NCBI GenBank assembly: GCA_903903635.1
Contig: CAIUZK010000060.1
Location: 1-56,862, forward strand
DNA: 56,862 bases
Reading direction: 5' to 3'
Source: an uncultured Bacteroidota bacterium
GTDB taxonomy: Bacteria; Bacteroidota; Bacteroidia; Chitinophagales; Chitinophagaceae
Positions 27,158 through 36,111 of the stretch are shown here, one piece after another. The translations under genes and the position numbers were made by a program. Within the stretch, counting starts at the first letter, position 1; each line of letters starts with the position of its first letter. The notes under the pieces were generated by a model. That model saw nothing but the letters and a program-made list of their open reading frames with translations. It did no database searches and was not told the DNA's origin.

Positions 27158-28549
27158 CTAATGCTTTTTTACCTTTTTCCTGGGTGCTATCTCCCATAAA
27201 TTTACCTTTCCGGACAGAAATTTCAATGACCCACTTTCTGTGAAATAAAATAAAATTATTGGCAATAGTTTAAATAAACCCCGCTTGGTTGTATTATCCA
27301 GATCTACCAATGGAACCAGGTAACCGAGGATGGCCAGACCAAAAAATACTACCACGATACCATACAGTAAGTTCCTTGAATATCTGCTGAATTTCCTGAA
27401 CCATACCAGATCAATGAACAGTATAACACTGAAAAACACAAGATAATACCCATATATACCAAAGCCTTCCTTTGAAAATACAAGATGAATAAACATACCC
27501 CTTATCCTGTCAATCAAAAAAGATATATTTCCCAATCCGTTTTCAACCTGCCCGGATATGCTTAAAGGTATAGGTACAAACAACCTCACAAAAACGTTCA
27601 TACAAACCAGGTAAAAAAGCGCCGGAATTAATAAAAACAGCCCGGCTTGTATCATAATTTTCCTGATCGGGATTTTTTCCCGCTTCATCCCTTTAACTGC
27701 AATTGGCAATAACAGCAGAACAAACCACAATGTCTCAGTCCTTATATATGTGGCAAATCCTAACAAAAAAACGGCAAAAAGGAAATTTGTGTCCTCCTCC
27801 TCAGTTATGGATTTCAATAGAAAATAAAAACCACAAAAGAAAAATACCATATTGCTGAAGTCGTACAGCATCACATAACTGTAGGAATACAACTCAGGGA
27901 TGGTAATAAAAAAAAGCATAAGAAACCCTGCAATTATGGGGTGTATCCGAACCCGAATGAGCGAATAAAGCCATATCCAGAAAGGGATTGCCAGTATGCT
28001 CAACCAAACCTGACCAAAGTTGCACACCAATAGCTTATAAATAATCTGCAATGAAGTAATAAAAGGCGATTTGAAGTAATTATTTGAACTTTGCAGATCA
28101 ATTGTAAATACAGAACTAACCATTGTATGTTCTCTTACTGCAAATTCTGCCAGTAATTCCGGCCCAGCCAACATATCGCGTGCATACGGAGGGAAATAAA
28201 ATGCCCGCCAGATACTCATTAACATAAATAAACCGCAGACTATCATAAACGGCCATTCATACAATGCTGGCCATACAATCCTGGGTTTATATGGCAGCTT
28301 AAGTTCTTTATATAATGGGATGCTTAGTAAAATTGTAATGATGGAAATAGCGATAATAACCGGAATTAAATCAATCGGCAGGTTTAAGAGCTGAAGTATA
28401 CAGGGAGCAAACGAGATTATCGGCACACCGATAATCATCGACAAACAAAAATTAGATAAGGGAGACAAATCAGGTTTAAATAGTTTTATGAAACCCCTGC
28501 CTGACAGATAATGCGCCAACAATAAAAATAGAAGTCCGGCAAAATTCAT
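27158..28549 (-). CDS. Polytopic membrane protein, possible GT-C glycosyltransferase
   Basis: The 463-residue product is strongly hydrophobic with about 11 predicted membrane segments and a basic tail (PRKKVKKH). The first large loop after the third segment has FPPYARDMLAGPELLAEFAVREH. An acidic residue after the first helices and a loop of this size are typical of GT-C enzymes that use lipid-linked sugars (GT39/ArnT-like). I see no decisive motif, so the enzyme class is inferred from architecture. It follows a small single-pass protein by four bases, forming a two-gene unit next to the giant cargo gene. Confidence 0.5.
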   Translation of the reverse strand: MNFAGLLFLLLAHYLSGRGFIKLFKPDLSPLSNFCLSMIIGVPIISFAPCILQLLNLPIDLIPVIIAISIITILLSIPLYKELKLPYKPRIVWPALYEWPFMIVCGLFMLMSIWRAFYFPPYARDMLAGPELLAEFAVREHTMVSSVFTIDLQSSNNYFKSPFITSLQIIYKLLVCNFGQVWLSILAIPFWIWLYSLIRVRIHPIIAGFLMLFFITIPELYSYSYVMLYDFSNMVFFFCGFYFLLKSITEEEDTNFLFAVFLLGFATYIRTETLWFVLLLLPIAVKGMKREKIPIRKIMIQAGLFLLIPALFYLVCMNVFVRLFVPIPLSISGQVENGLGNISFLIDRIRGMFIHLVFSKEGFGIYGYYLVFFSVILFIDLVWFRKFSRYSRNLLYGIVVVFFGLAILGYLVPLVDLDNTTKRGLFKLLPIILFYFTESGSLKFLSGKVNLWEIAPRKKVKKH

Positions 28550-28553
28550 AGCA

Positions 28554-29021
28554 TTATTTTTTATACTTTTTATAGGCTTTGATCAGGCTGTCAGGACTAG
28601 GAACATATTCCATCTGTTTCACTATTACATTACTTGGGCCAATTGCGAGCAATGCCCAATTTGCCCTTTTCGCTTCCTGACTATTGGCAGTAACTGATTT
28701 GAGACCGGTAAAATAATAAAATACAGCAGGTTCAGGAATTACAAGATCTCCTACTTTCTTTTCCTTCACATAATCATTAGGCGGCAACAGCATAAGTACA
28801 CTTTTATCATTGTTCAAAAGCTTCTGAACATCAGAAAATACGCTATACGAATATCCGAATCTTTTCATGTTCCGGTTTCCTTCATCAAGATCTCCGGCTT
28901 CCTCTAAGAAACTATTATTCAGCACTTTAAGATATAGCCAATTATTATAAAACGGGATGGTAAAGTAAAGCACAATAACCAGGATGGAAACGAGAAAGTA
29001 ATTTATTGACCTATAGTTCAT
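28554..29021 (-). CDS. Single-pass membrane protein, hypothetical
   Basis: The 155-residue product has one N-terminal membrane helix (YFLVSILVIVLYFTIPFY, about residues 8-25) and a soluble domain of about 125 residues with VLMLLPPNDYV and FYYFTGLKSVTAN, presumably outside the cytoplasm. No family recognised. It is translationally close to the downstream multi-pass protein (four bases) and probably works with it. A -7-like element TATTTTTG lies on the minus strand at 29084-29091. Confidence 0.5.
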   Translation of the reverse strand: MNYRSINYFLVSILVIVLYFTIPFYNNWLYLKVLNNSFLEEAGDLDEGNRNMKRFGYSYSVFSDVQKLLNNDKSVLMLLPPNDYVKEKKVGDLVIPEPAVFYYFTGLKSVTANSQEAKRANWALLAIGPSNVIVKQMEYVPSPDSLIKAYKKYKK

Positions 29022-29193
29022 GGTACGTGAATGAAATAATACAAATGCTCATTTAACAATCGACAGCCATGCTATCATTCAAACAAAAATAAAAATAAAA
29101 AGCATAGAACACACCTTCAGGGGCTATTTATAGGAATATTATTTCTCTTACTTTTTCTGGCAGACTCCGGGTGAAATTGGCTTATAACCTTTA

Positions 29194-29208
29194 ATAGATT
29201 TCGTCTAT
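29194..29208. promoter_or_regulatory. OxyR-type operator
   Basis: ATAGATTTCGTCTAT is a perfect ATAG-N7-CTAT inverted repeat. It matches the OxyR half-operator ATAGnTnnnAnCTAT in all eight palindrome bases and in the internal T. It lies at about the -33 position of the oxyR promoter (-7 element at 29224), where a regulator could both repress oxyR and act on the divergent gene. A second half-site at the expected distance is weak. Confidence 0.65.
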
Positions 29209-29223
29209 ATCATCTAAAAACCG

Positions 29224-29231
29224 TATGTTTG
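29224..29231 (+). promoter_or_regulatory. -7 promoter element of oxyR
   Basis: TATGTTTG is a perfect TAnnTTTG match, 18 bases before the oxyR ATG, and lies just downstream of the OxyR-like operator. Confidence 0.6.
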
Positions 29232-29249
29232 TAGTATAATTTCAGCTAC

Positions 29250-30212
29250 ATGACCATTACTCAGCTAGAATATGTTGTTGCGGTTGCTACCTACAAAAGC
29301 TTTGTAGCCGCTGCCGAAAAATGTTTTGTTACACAGCCTACCCTCAGTATGCAGATTCAAAAACTGGAGGATGAACTGGGTGTAAAAATATTCGATCGCA
29401 ACAAACACCCGATAGCTGTTTCAGAGATGGGGGATATGATCGTTAAGCAAGCCCGTATTGCGCTGGCCGAGTGTGAGCGGATTTTCGAAATTATTGTTGG
29501 GCAGCAAAATATGCTCTCCGGCACATTTCGTTTTGCTGCTATCCCCACCGTGGCTCCTAATATCCTTCCTGGTCTGCTGGAAAATTATTCGAAGAATTTC
29601 CCAAATATCAAGTTGCAGGTAAAAGAGATGGAAACAAACAAAATTCTGTCTGCTATCAGGAACAATGAAATTGATGCCGCACTTTTAAGCACGCCCCTCG
29701 AAGAAAAAGACATAAAAGAATACCCGCTGTTTTATGAACCATTTGTAGGCTATTTCCACGATGGTGAACCTGCCCTCAAAAAGCGCCTTATCGATCCGTC
29801 CGACATTGCACTCGACCGTATTTGGCTACTGAATGAAGGACATTGCATGCGTAACCAGATTATCAACCTTTGCAGTGACCAGATCCAGAAAATGCAGGCT
29901 GAAAGGCCCTACCGGTATGAATCCAGCAATGTGGAAACACTCCGCAAAATGGTGGAAAAAAACGGTGGTATGACCATATTCCCTGAGTTGGCAACATTGG
30001 AGTTTACTGAAGATCAGATTGAAAGGATCAGGTATTTTGTTGATCCTGAACCTGTACGCGAAATAAGCCTGATTACCAATGATCATTTCGTACGCATCAG
30101 TGTATTGCAAAGCCTGATGGATGAAATCTTAAAATTAGTACCGGAGAAAATGCGGGTACAGAAAAAGAACCGCAAAATTCTACGTATCCAGAGCGCTAAG
30201 CTGGAGTTATAG
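29250..30212 (+). CDS. oxyR: Hydrogen-peroxide sensing LysR regulator OxyR
   Basis: The 320-residue product has a LysR-type winged helix at the N-terminus (ITQLEYVVAVATYKSF, TQPTLSMQIQKLEDELG) and a substrate-like domain from about residue 90. GHCMRNQIINLC places two Cys at residues 199 and 208, the positions of the redox pair of E. coli OxyR, and VETLRKMVEKNGGMTIFP matches the conserved segment after it. Oxidation by peroxide forms the Cys-Cys bond and activates genes such as catalase and dps, none of which are in the window. The C-terminal extension is basic (KKNRKILR). A near-consensus OxyR operator sits in its promoter. Confidence 0.93.
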   Translation: MTITQLEYVVAVATYKSFVAAAEKCFVTQPTLSMQIQKLEDELGVKIFDRNKHPIAVSEMGDMIVKQARIALAECERIFEIIVGQQNMLSGTFRFAAIPTVAPNILPGLLENYSKNFPNIKLQVKEMETNKILSAIRNNEIDAALLSTPLEEKDIKEYPLFYEPFVGYFHDGEPALKKRLIDPSDIALDRIWLLNEGHCMRNQIINLCSDQIQKMQAERPYRYESSNVETLRKMVEKNGGMTIFPELATLEFTEDQIERIRYFVDPEPVREISLITNDHFVRISVLQSLMDEILKLVPEKMRVQKKNRKILRIQSAKLEL

Positions 30213-30258
30213 CATTGGCGCTAACATTTCAGGTATTTTATTGAATAACCTTCACCCA

Positions 30259-30858
30259 TTAGATCCACCCTATCAATACCCTGTTAATACCAAGATCAAG
30301 GATGGTGTGGTTTTCAAAAACCTCCCCAAAAATCTCCTGGGCAGCTATCCATTTTACCGGATCATCAATCATAAAATTAAAAGCTACATGCCCTCCCTGG
30401 TTAAGGCTCTCCTTGCATTTACCCAGAAATAAAGATGTGGTAACAAAATCCGGAACTACCCTGCTGTTGAAAATATCGATAAATACCAAATCGAATTTCT
30501 GGTTATTTCTGCTCATAAACAACTTTGCATCCATGCAAATTGCCTCAGTTTTTAACGCAGCATCTTTATTCATGAACTCCAGCGCCCACTGCAATACAAC
30601 TTTGTCGAATTCTACCAGTGTATATTGAGGATTATAGCCCTTGCTATGCATTATCTGCACCAGGCTACCCAGTCCGGTGCCAAGCGCCAATACACTTTTC
30701 ACATCGGGCATCCAATCTTTCAAATGACGGATCGTGGCATTTACAGGCCTGTAATTGGTTCCATCTGAGTAAAGCGCATCAGCCGTAGCCAACTGTATCC
30801 TGTTCTGGTAAATCATCAACTCCAGGAAAGGATTCACACTTCCTGAATCGCGACGCAA
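30259..30858 (-). CDS. Spermidine-synthase-like methyltransferase-fold protein without a clear start
   Basis: The product has a Rossmann SAM-type core: VLALGTGLGSLVQIM, LVEFDKVVLQWA, ICMDAKLF and FDLVFIDIFNSRVVPDF. The N-terminal LATADALYSDGTNYRP matches the beta domain of spermidine-synthase-like proteins. The only usual start is a TTG at 30858, yet protein-like sequence (KRLASYFYPIV) continues upstream in the same frame to the plsY stop at 30934-30936, with no ATG, GTG or other TTG in between. Either the TTG is used and the N-terminus is short, or the real start is a rare ATA/ATC codon or a mutated ATG near 30901. It lies 75 bases behind plsY, likely one transcript. Confidence 0.6.
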   Translation of the reverse strand: MRRDSGSVNPFLELMIYQNRIQLATADALYSDGTNYRPVNATIRHLKDWMPDVKSVLALGTGLGSLVQIMHSKGYNPQYTLVEFDKVVLQWALEFMNKDAALKTEAICMDAKLFMSRNNQKFDLVFIDIFNSRVVPDFVTTSLFLGKCKESLNQGGHVAFNFMIDDPVKWIAAQEIFGEVFENHTILDLGINRVLIGWI

Positions 30859-30933
30859 TACAATGGGATAAAAATAACTGGCTAACCGCTTATAGATTGA
30901 TATTCGGATATGTTGATATTGTAGATGATTGGA

Positions 30934-31575
30934 TTAATTTTCCTCATTCTTTCTTTTACGAAAAAAGGGAACCTTATTTTCATTGCCACTTAGCAGCCTG
31001 CTTATATTTTTATGATGGGTAAGCACAACTAAAAAAGCCGTAGCTATGGCAAACAGCCTGTAACTCAATTCTTTGGCATCAGCATTGAAAATAAAAAGTA
31101 TCAGCACAGGGAAGGCAATACTTGCCGTGATTGAACTTAGCGACACATACCTGGTAAGCAGTAACATAAGAAAGAACACAAGGATCAGACTGGCAGCCAC
31201 TATTGGGTGTATGGACAAAATCATACCGAACAAAGTAGCAATTCCCTTCCCGCCCCTGAATTCAGCCCAAATCGGGAAAATGTGCCCAAGTACCGCCGCC
31301 AGACCCAGAAATATCTGGAGGTTTACAAATGGTTCACTCAGAATAACATAAGGCGACAACATCGAAAGTTTAACGGCAAGAAATCCTTTCATCATATCGG
31401 CAATCATAACTCCTGCTCCCGCTTTTGACCCCAGTATGCGAAATGCATTGGTTGCGCCTGCATTTCCGCTGCCATGCTCTCTTATATCAATCCCGTATAC
31501 ACATTTACTTACCCACACTGCTGTTGGAATTGACCCGATCAAATATGCGAAAACAAGAAGAATTGCTATGTTCAT
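30934..31575 (-). CDS. plsY: Glycerol-3-phosphate acyltransferase PlsY
   Basis: This membrane enzyme transfers an acyl group from acyl-phosphate to glycerol-3-phosphate, the first step of phospholipid synthesis. The 213 residues show the three PlsY motifs: YLIGSIPTAVWVSK, GSGNAGATNAFRILG, and LGHIFPIWAEFRGGKGIAT, in the right order within five membrane segments. The basic tail FFRKRKN is ordinary. A -7 element lies about 27 bases upstream. The stop is followed in frame by the start-less methyltransferase gene. Confidence 0.94.
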   Translation of the reverse strand: MNIAILLVFAYLIGSIPTAVWVSKCVYGIDIREHGSGNAGATNAFRILGSKAGAGVMIADMMKGFLAVKLSMLSPYVILSEPFVNLQIFLGLAAVLGHIFPIWAEFRGGKGIATLFGMILSIHPIVAASLILVFFLMLLLTRYVSLSSITASIAFPVLILFIFNADAKELSYRLFAIATAFLVVLTHHKNISRLLSGNENKVPFFRKRKNEEN

Positions 31576-31601
31576 TACAGATTTAATATTGTTGAGGAAA
31601 A

Positions 31602-31609
31602 CAAATTTA
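31602..31609 (-). promoter_or_regulatory. -7 promoter element of plsY
   Basis: TAAATTTG on the minus strand is a perfect TAnnTTTG match 26 bases upstream of the plsY start. Confidence 0.5.
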
Positions 31610-31888
31610 ATGGTTCTTCCCCAAAAATCCTAATGACCTTCCAAATTATAACTATTGGTTTTTTGTTAATAATTTACATAAAAATACCGATATTTTTACA
31701 TGTTTAGCTACATTACATACATATATAATTTAATTCATTCGGAATTAATCTTTAGACTTATAGCGCATTTCAGACCATATTTTTAATAACCGGAAATATC
31801 TATAACCCCGCCAATTAATAGTACTTGTGCAAAAATACCTCCTCCATTTTGCCCGTGTTCAAAGCATCTTACTTAACTTTAGGCATCT
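31610..31888. other. AT-rich intergenic space between divergent genes
   Basis: The full space from plsY to the permease is 313 bases. Besides the plsY -7 element I see only AT-rich sequence and a near-perfect TAACTTTA one base off the -7 consensus close to the permease start. No hairpin, repeat or RNA gene is recognised. Confidence 0.35.
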
Positions 31889-33133
31889 ATGATGCAATTG
31901 TTTTTCAACCTCAGTCTGGCGTTTAGGGCCATACGCACAAATAAGTTGCGGTCTGCCCTTACAATAGCCATCATAGGCCTTGGTATAATGGCGCTGGTGG
32001 GCATTCTTACCGCTATCGAGGTAATGAAAGAGGGTGTGAGTTCCAACTTCAGCAGTATGGGTGCCAACTCCTTCCAGATCACCAGCGATATTATCAAGAA
32101 GAAGAAAAGGCACGGTGGAATGCAGATAAGTGTAACTGAGCAAAAAAATATTTCCTACACCGAGGCAAAAACTTTCAGAGAACGATTCCGGTTCCCGTCC
32201 AGCGTCGGCATTTCGGTTTCCGGCTCCAATATGGCCACCGTGCGCTACCTGTCCGAAAAAACCAATCCAAATGTTCATGTTACCGGCGTTGATGAAACCT
32301 ATATGACCGCCACTGATTCTAAATTGGAGTTTGGCAGGAATTTTTCTGTTACTGAGATACAATCCGGAAGCTATGTCTGCATTTTAGGTAGTGGCATTGC
32401 AAAGAAACTCTTCAAACATAATATTGAAATGTCCCTAAACCAGGTGATTTCAGTTGGGGATGTAAAATACCGCGTGGTGGGCATTATGGAATCCAGGGGT
32501 GGCAGTATGGTTATGGATAACGACAATACCGTTCTTATCCCGTTGAATACCGCCAGGGCGCATTATGGCTCTTCTACGTCCTATATGATAAGTGTTACCG
32601 TACCAGATGTGCGCCAGAAAGAAATTGCCAGTGAGGAAGCTGAAGGCCTGTTCAGGGTGATCCGCAGGATACCACTGGGAACCCAGAACAATTTTTCTGT
32701 CTCGCAGAATGCCGACCTTATCAATATGCTTCTTGATATTACTAAGTACATCAGGTGGGCAGCCATCGTTATTGGCATTATTACCCTCCTTGGATCAGTA
32801 ATAGGGCTTATGAACATTATGCTCGTATCTGTTGCTGAACGCACACGGGAAATAGGCGTTAGCAAAGCCCTCGGAGCCCGTTCAGCTACTATCAAACGCC
32901 AGTTTCTCACCGAATCGGTGATGATCAGCCTGATGGGTGGTGTGGTAGGTGTAATCCTGGGAATGCTGGTGGGCAATCTGGTTAGTCTCGTACTCAAAAC
33001 GGGCTTTATCGTTCCCTGGCTCTGGATAGGCATTGGTGTTACCATTTGTGCGCTCGTTGGCGTTATTTCGGGTATCTACCCCGCCATTAAAGCATCGAAA
33101 CTTGATCCGATTGTGGCTTTGCGTTATGAGTAA
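31889..33133 (+). CDS. MacB/FtsX-type ABC transporter permease
   Basis: The 414-residue product has the MacB-PCD plan: an N-terminal membrane helix ([17 protein letters not shown]) preceded by [13 protein letters not shown], a periplasmic domain (about 60-285), and a C-terminal FtsX domain with three helices: [41 protein letters not shown] and [39 protein letters not shown] is the usual coupling loop. These permeases work with an ATPase as mechanotransmitters in export. No ATPase gene is adjacent. The ABC-2 permease at 11 kb belongs to a different class. Confidence 0.88.
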   Translation: MMQLFFNLSLAFRAIRTNKLRSALTIAIIGLGIMALVGILTAIEVMKEGVSSNFSSMGANSFQITSDIIKKKKRHGGMQISVTEQKNISYTEAKTFRERFRFPSSVGISVSGSNMATVRYLSEKTNPNVHVTGVDETYMTATDSKLEFGRNFSVTEIQSGSYVCILGSGIAKKLFKHNIEMSLNQVISVGDVKYRVVGIMESRGGSMVMDNDNTVLIPLNTARAHYGSSTSYMISVTVPDVRQKEIASEEAEGLFRVIRRIPLGTQNNFSVSQNADLINMLLDITKYIRWAAIVIGIITLLGSVIGLMNIMLVSVAERTREIGVSKALGARSATIKRQFLTESVMISLMGGVVGVILGMLVGNLVSLVLKTGFIVPWLWIGIGVTICALVGVISGIYPAIKASKLDPIVALRYE

Positions 33134-33232
33134 TTCCCTTTACCAGGCATTTTAAATTCACCACTGTAATCTTCATCCGAAAAATCCCCGGTTTTCAGGC
33201 ACAATATTTTTTTTATTCCCCCTTAAATGTGG

Positions 33233-33240
33233 TACTTTTG
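33233..33240 (+). promoter_or_regulatory. -7 promoter element of atpG
   Basis: TACTTTTG followed by CCGC matches TAnnTTTG exactly, 32 bases upstream of the atpG ATG. It suggests that atpG has its own promoter here. Confidence 0.55.
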
Positions 33241-33272
33241 CCGCGGTTTTATCATTACTACTTTATAATAAT

Positions 33273-34151
33273 ATGTCGGGACAACTTAAAGAGGTTCGTA
33301 ATCGTATCAAGTCGGTAACATCTACCCAGCAAATCACCAAGGCCATGAAGATGGTGAGCGCCGCCAAACTTCGCCGCGCTCAGGATGCTATTATACAGAT
33401 GCGTCCTTACAGCCAGAAGCTGCAGGAAATGCTGAGCAATATTGTAAGCGGATCTTCTGAAGGCGGTATGCCTCTGGCTGATGAACGTCCTGCCGAGCGT
33501 ATTCTGCTGATTCCGGTAACCAGCGATCGTGGTCTTTGCGGTGGGTATAACTCCTATGTCATCAAGCTCACACGCGAAGTGATCAGGACAAAGTATGCCG
33601 CGCAGTATGCAAAAGGAAATGTCACTATTCTGCCACTGGGTAAGAAAGGTTATGAGTTTTTCCTCCGCAATAATTTCAAAGTGGTTGATGCCTATTGGGA
33701 TGTTTTCAGTAACCTCGCTTTCGATAATGTGCGCAGGGCTGCAATATTTGCCCAGCAGGCTTTCCTGAATAAGGAGTACGACCGTGTTGAGATTGTTTAT
33801 AGCCAGTTTAAAAATGCGGCAACTCAATTCTTCGTTGCTGAACCATATCTTCCTATTCCTAAAGTTGAAAAGAAAAAGGGAAGCAAAAGCATTGATTTCG
33901 CTTTTGAACCTGCAATGGGCGATTTGCTCAAGGAACTGATGCCTAAAATCCTGAATACCCAGGTTTACAAAGCAGTACTCGACGCCAATGCCAGTGAACA
34001 TGGCGCCCGTATGACGGCCATGGATAAAGCCAGTGAAAATGCCAACGACCTGCTTAAGTCGCTGAAAATCAGCTACAACAGGGCTCGTCAGGCTGCCATC
34101 ACTACCGAACTTACCGAAATCGTAAGTGGAGCGGCTGCACTACAGGGATAA
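33273..34151 (+). CDS. atpG: F-type ATP synthase subunit gamma
   Basis: The 292-residue product is the rotor shaft of F1. The N-terminal helix QLKEVRNRIKSVTSTQQITKAMKMVSAAKLRRAQ and the C-terminal helix (HGARMTAMDKASENA, NRARQAAITTELTEIVSGAAAL) are those of the coiled-coil axle; the middle has LLIPVTSDRGLCGGYNS. Length is normal. In most bacteria the gene follows atpA; here the upstream neighbour is a MacB-type permease and the downstream one a secreted protein, with a promoter in front and a terminator behind, so it is a monocistronic, detached gene. Confidence 0.96.
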   Translation: MSGQLKEVRNRIKSVTSTQQITKAMKMVSAAKLRRAQDAIIQMRPYSQKLQEMLSNIVSGSSEGGMPLADERPAERILLIPVTSDRGLCGGYNSYVIKLTREVIRTKYAAQYAKGNVTILPLGKKGYEFFLRNNFKVVDAYWDVFSNLAFDNVRRAAIFAQQAFLNKEYDRVEIVYSQFKNAATQFFVAEPYLPIPKVEKKKGSKSIDFAFEPAMGDLLKELMPKILNTQVYKAVLDANASEHGARMTAMDKASENANDLLKSLKISYNRARQAAITTELTEIVSGAAALQG

Positions 34152-34175
34152 TTTTATTCAGTCTTATTTTTTCAG

Positions 34176-34203
34176 AAACCTCCCGTTTTGCGGGAGGTTT
34201 TTT
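34176..34203 (+). terminator. Intrinsic terminator after atpG
   Basis: The arms AAACCTCCCG and CGGGAGGTTT (10 bp, perfect) around a five-base loop are followed by TTT. It sits 25 bases after the atpG stop and before the next start at 34225, which supports that start over an earlier in-frame ATG at 34126 that would read through the hairpin. Confidence 0.85.
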
Positions 34204-34224
34204 AACTTTATACAAATATTGATT

Positions 34225-36102
34225 ATGCGGGTTTGCTTTCTTGCTTTTTTAGGCATCGTTGTTTTCAACAATAATGTAGTTTTTGCTCAGGCTTCAAAAA
34301 TGAAGCGATTCACTACCCCTCTGGCTGGCTCAGTCGTTTTGAAAGATGTGGAAGACAAATACAATGTCAGTGTCACCGGCCTCCGCATTACAGAGCCTGA
34401 TGCCGATGCGGAGCAGAAAAAACTGCAGGAAATTAAAAAAGAGATCAACCTTAAATACCCCCGCAAGAGCAGTGGCCTGAAAAAGAAGACCTCTTCTTCT
34501 GTACTTCCGCCAACAGTTGCTATTGGCTGGGTAGCCGATTCGCTTCCCGGCATACCACCCGATAACTATCTGGCCGTCAGCAATGGTCAGAAAGCGATAA
34601 CAGTAATGAATGAATTGGTTGCCGTTCATGATGCCACTACCGGCGCATATTTGTATCACAAAAACCTGAACTATTTCAGCGCCAGTGTCGGGCTTGGCAG
34701 CACAGGCTACCCAAACCAGAATTACCGCTTCGACCCCAAGGTGGTATACGATCCCGAAGCAGACCGCTTCATTTGCGTATTACTCAATGGCACAAACCAT
34801 TATAACTATATAGTACTTGGCTTTTCACAAAGTAACGACCCTGCAGGTACATGGAAATTTTATAAAATGTATGGCGATTACACAGGCGATACTACCTGGT
34901 TCGATTATCCTGCTATTTCTGTTACGCATAATGAGTTCTTCCTTACCGGAAACAAAATAAAATTCGACAGTAGCTGGCAGGCAGGTTTTACCCGTTCCCT
35001 CATTTACCAGGTACGTAAGCAGGATGGCTACAACGGCGATTCTTTGCTCACCTACCAGATCTGGGACAGCGTGCAGTACAACAACAAATTCCTGCGTTGC
35101 CTCTACCCTCTCAATCCCGGCAATACTTTACTCGGACCAGATCAGTACTTTTTGTCCAATCGCAATTTCGATATCAGCAACGACAGCATTTTCATCGTTA
35201 AAGTGCCCGATACCATCGGCAGCGCCGATACAACACTTACAGTAACTGCTGTTAAGGCTACCACTGGCGCTTATGGTGTGCCCCCCGATGCCCGGCAGCC
35301 CGACACTGCCCTCACCCTTGCTACCAACGATGGCCGCGTATTAGGTGGTTTTATTAAAGATAATGAAATTCAGTTTGTAAGCACATCGCTCAATCCGGCC
35401 AATGGCGCCGCCGCAATTTTTCATGGCACCATCAGCAATTTCAATACAACACCTGCCTTTACGGGCCAATTGATTACTAATGACACCCTCGACTTTGGCT
35501 ATCCGAATATATCATTTGCCGGTAGTTTGGGAACGAGTAACCATTCTATCATTTCTTACGAATACTCTGGGCCTCATAAAAAACCCGGGTTCGGCGCTGT
35601 ACTGTTTGATGGTACAAACTATTCCGATATGCTGATTATCCGTGCCGGCGACAGCACCATCAACATGCAGGGACCAGGACAGCAGCGTTGGGGCGATTAC
35701 AGCGGATCTCATCCCGACTGGACCACAACCGGCTCCGTATGGGTAGAAGGCATATTTGGAAAGAAAAACCTCCAGTATGGCAATTATGCAGCAAAGCTCG
35801 TTTCACCTTACCGTGTTGGTGTCAATACGCCGAAAGCTGCTCCCGTCGCTGCAAATCTTTATCCAAACCCATCATTCGAATTCGTGAGCTTCGATTTCAC
35901 AGTTCAAAACGAACAGGCATTCAGCTTTATTATTTACGACATGCAGGGCCGCATGGTTGATAAGCTCACCGACAATTTTTGTAATGAGGGCCGTAATATC
36001 ATTCGCTTCAACATTGCCCCGCTGGCTTCCGGCACTTATTTTTTAAAGGCCATCGGCAGCAAGGGCGAGCAAATTGAAATCCAGAAGTTTATAAAAAAGT
36101 AA
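34225..36102 (+). CDS. Secreted T9SS type A sorting-domain protein
   Basis: The ATG at 34225 gives 625 residues with a signal peptide (VCFLAFLGIVVFNNNVVFA, ending AQ). After a charged linker (about 50-90) comes a domain with SLPGIPPDNYLAVSNGQKAITVMNE, DPKVVYDPEADRFICVLL and YPAISVTHNEFFLTGN, which looks like a beta-propeller-type domain, as in many Bacteroidota secreted proteins. The tail (LYPNPSFEFVSFDF, FIIYDMQGRMVDKL, LASGTYFLKAIG) is a T9SS type A sorting domain. No catalytic motif was recognised. It is probably a surface or released protein of unknown function. Confidence 0.75.
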   Translation: MRVCFLAFLGIVVFNNNVVFAQASKMKRFTTPLAGSVVLKDVEDKYNVSVTGLRITEPDADAEQKKLQEIKKEINLKYPRKSSGLKKKTSSSVLPPTVAIGWVADSLPGIPPDNYLAVSNGQKAITVMNELVAVHDATTGAYLYHKNLNYFSASVGLGSTGYPNQNYRFDPKVVYDPEADRFICVLLNGTNHYNYIVLGFSQSNDPAGTWKFYKMYGDYTGDTTWFDYPAISVTHNEFFLTGNKIKFDSSWQAGFTRSLIYQVRKQDGYNGDSLLTYQIWDSVQYNNKFLRCLYPLNPGNTLLGPDQYFLSNRNFDISNDSIFIVKVPDTIGSADTTLTVTAVKATTGAYGVPPDARQPDTALTLATNDGRVLGGFIKDNEIQFVSTSLNPANGAAAIFHGTISNFNTTPAFTGQLITNDTLDFGYPNISFAGSLGTSNHSIISYEYSGPHKKPGFGAVLFDGTNYSDMLIIRAGDSTINMQGPGQQRWGDYSGSHPDWTTTGSVWVEGIFGKKNLQYGNYAAKLVSPYRVGVNTPKAAPVAANLYPNPSFEFVSFDFTVQNEQAFSFIIYDMQGRMVDKLTDNFCNEGRNIIRFNIAPLASGTYFLKAIGSKGEQIEIQKFIKK

Positions 36103-36111
36103 ACAACACTA

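Noticed and set aside
34126-34224. Longer start for the T9SS gene after atpG
   Set aside because: The extension overlaps the atpG end and reads through a perfect terminator; the signal peptide begins at 34225.
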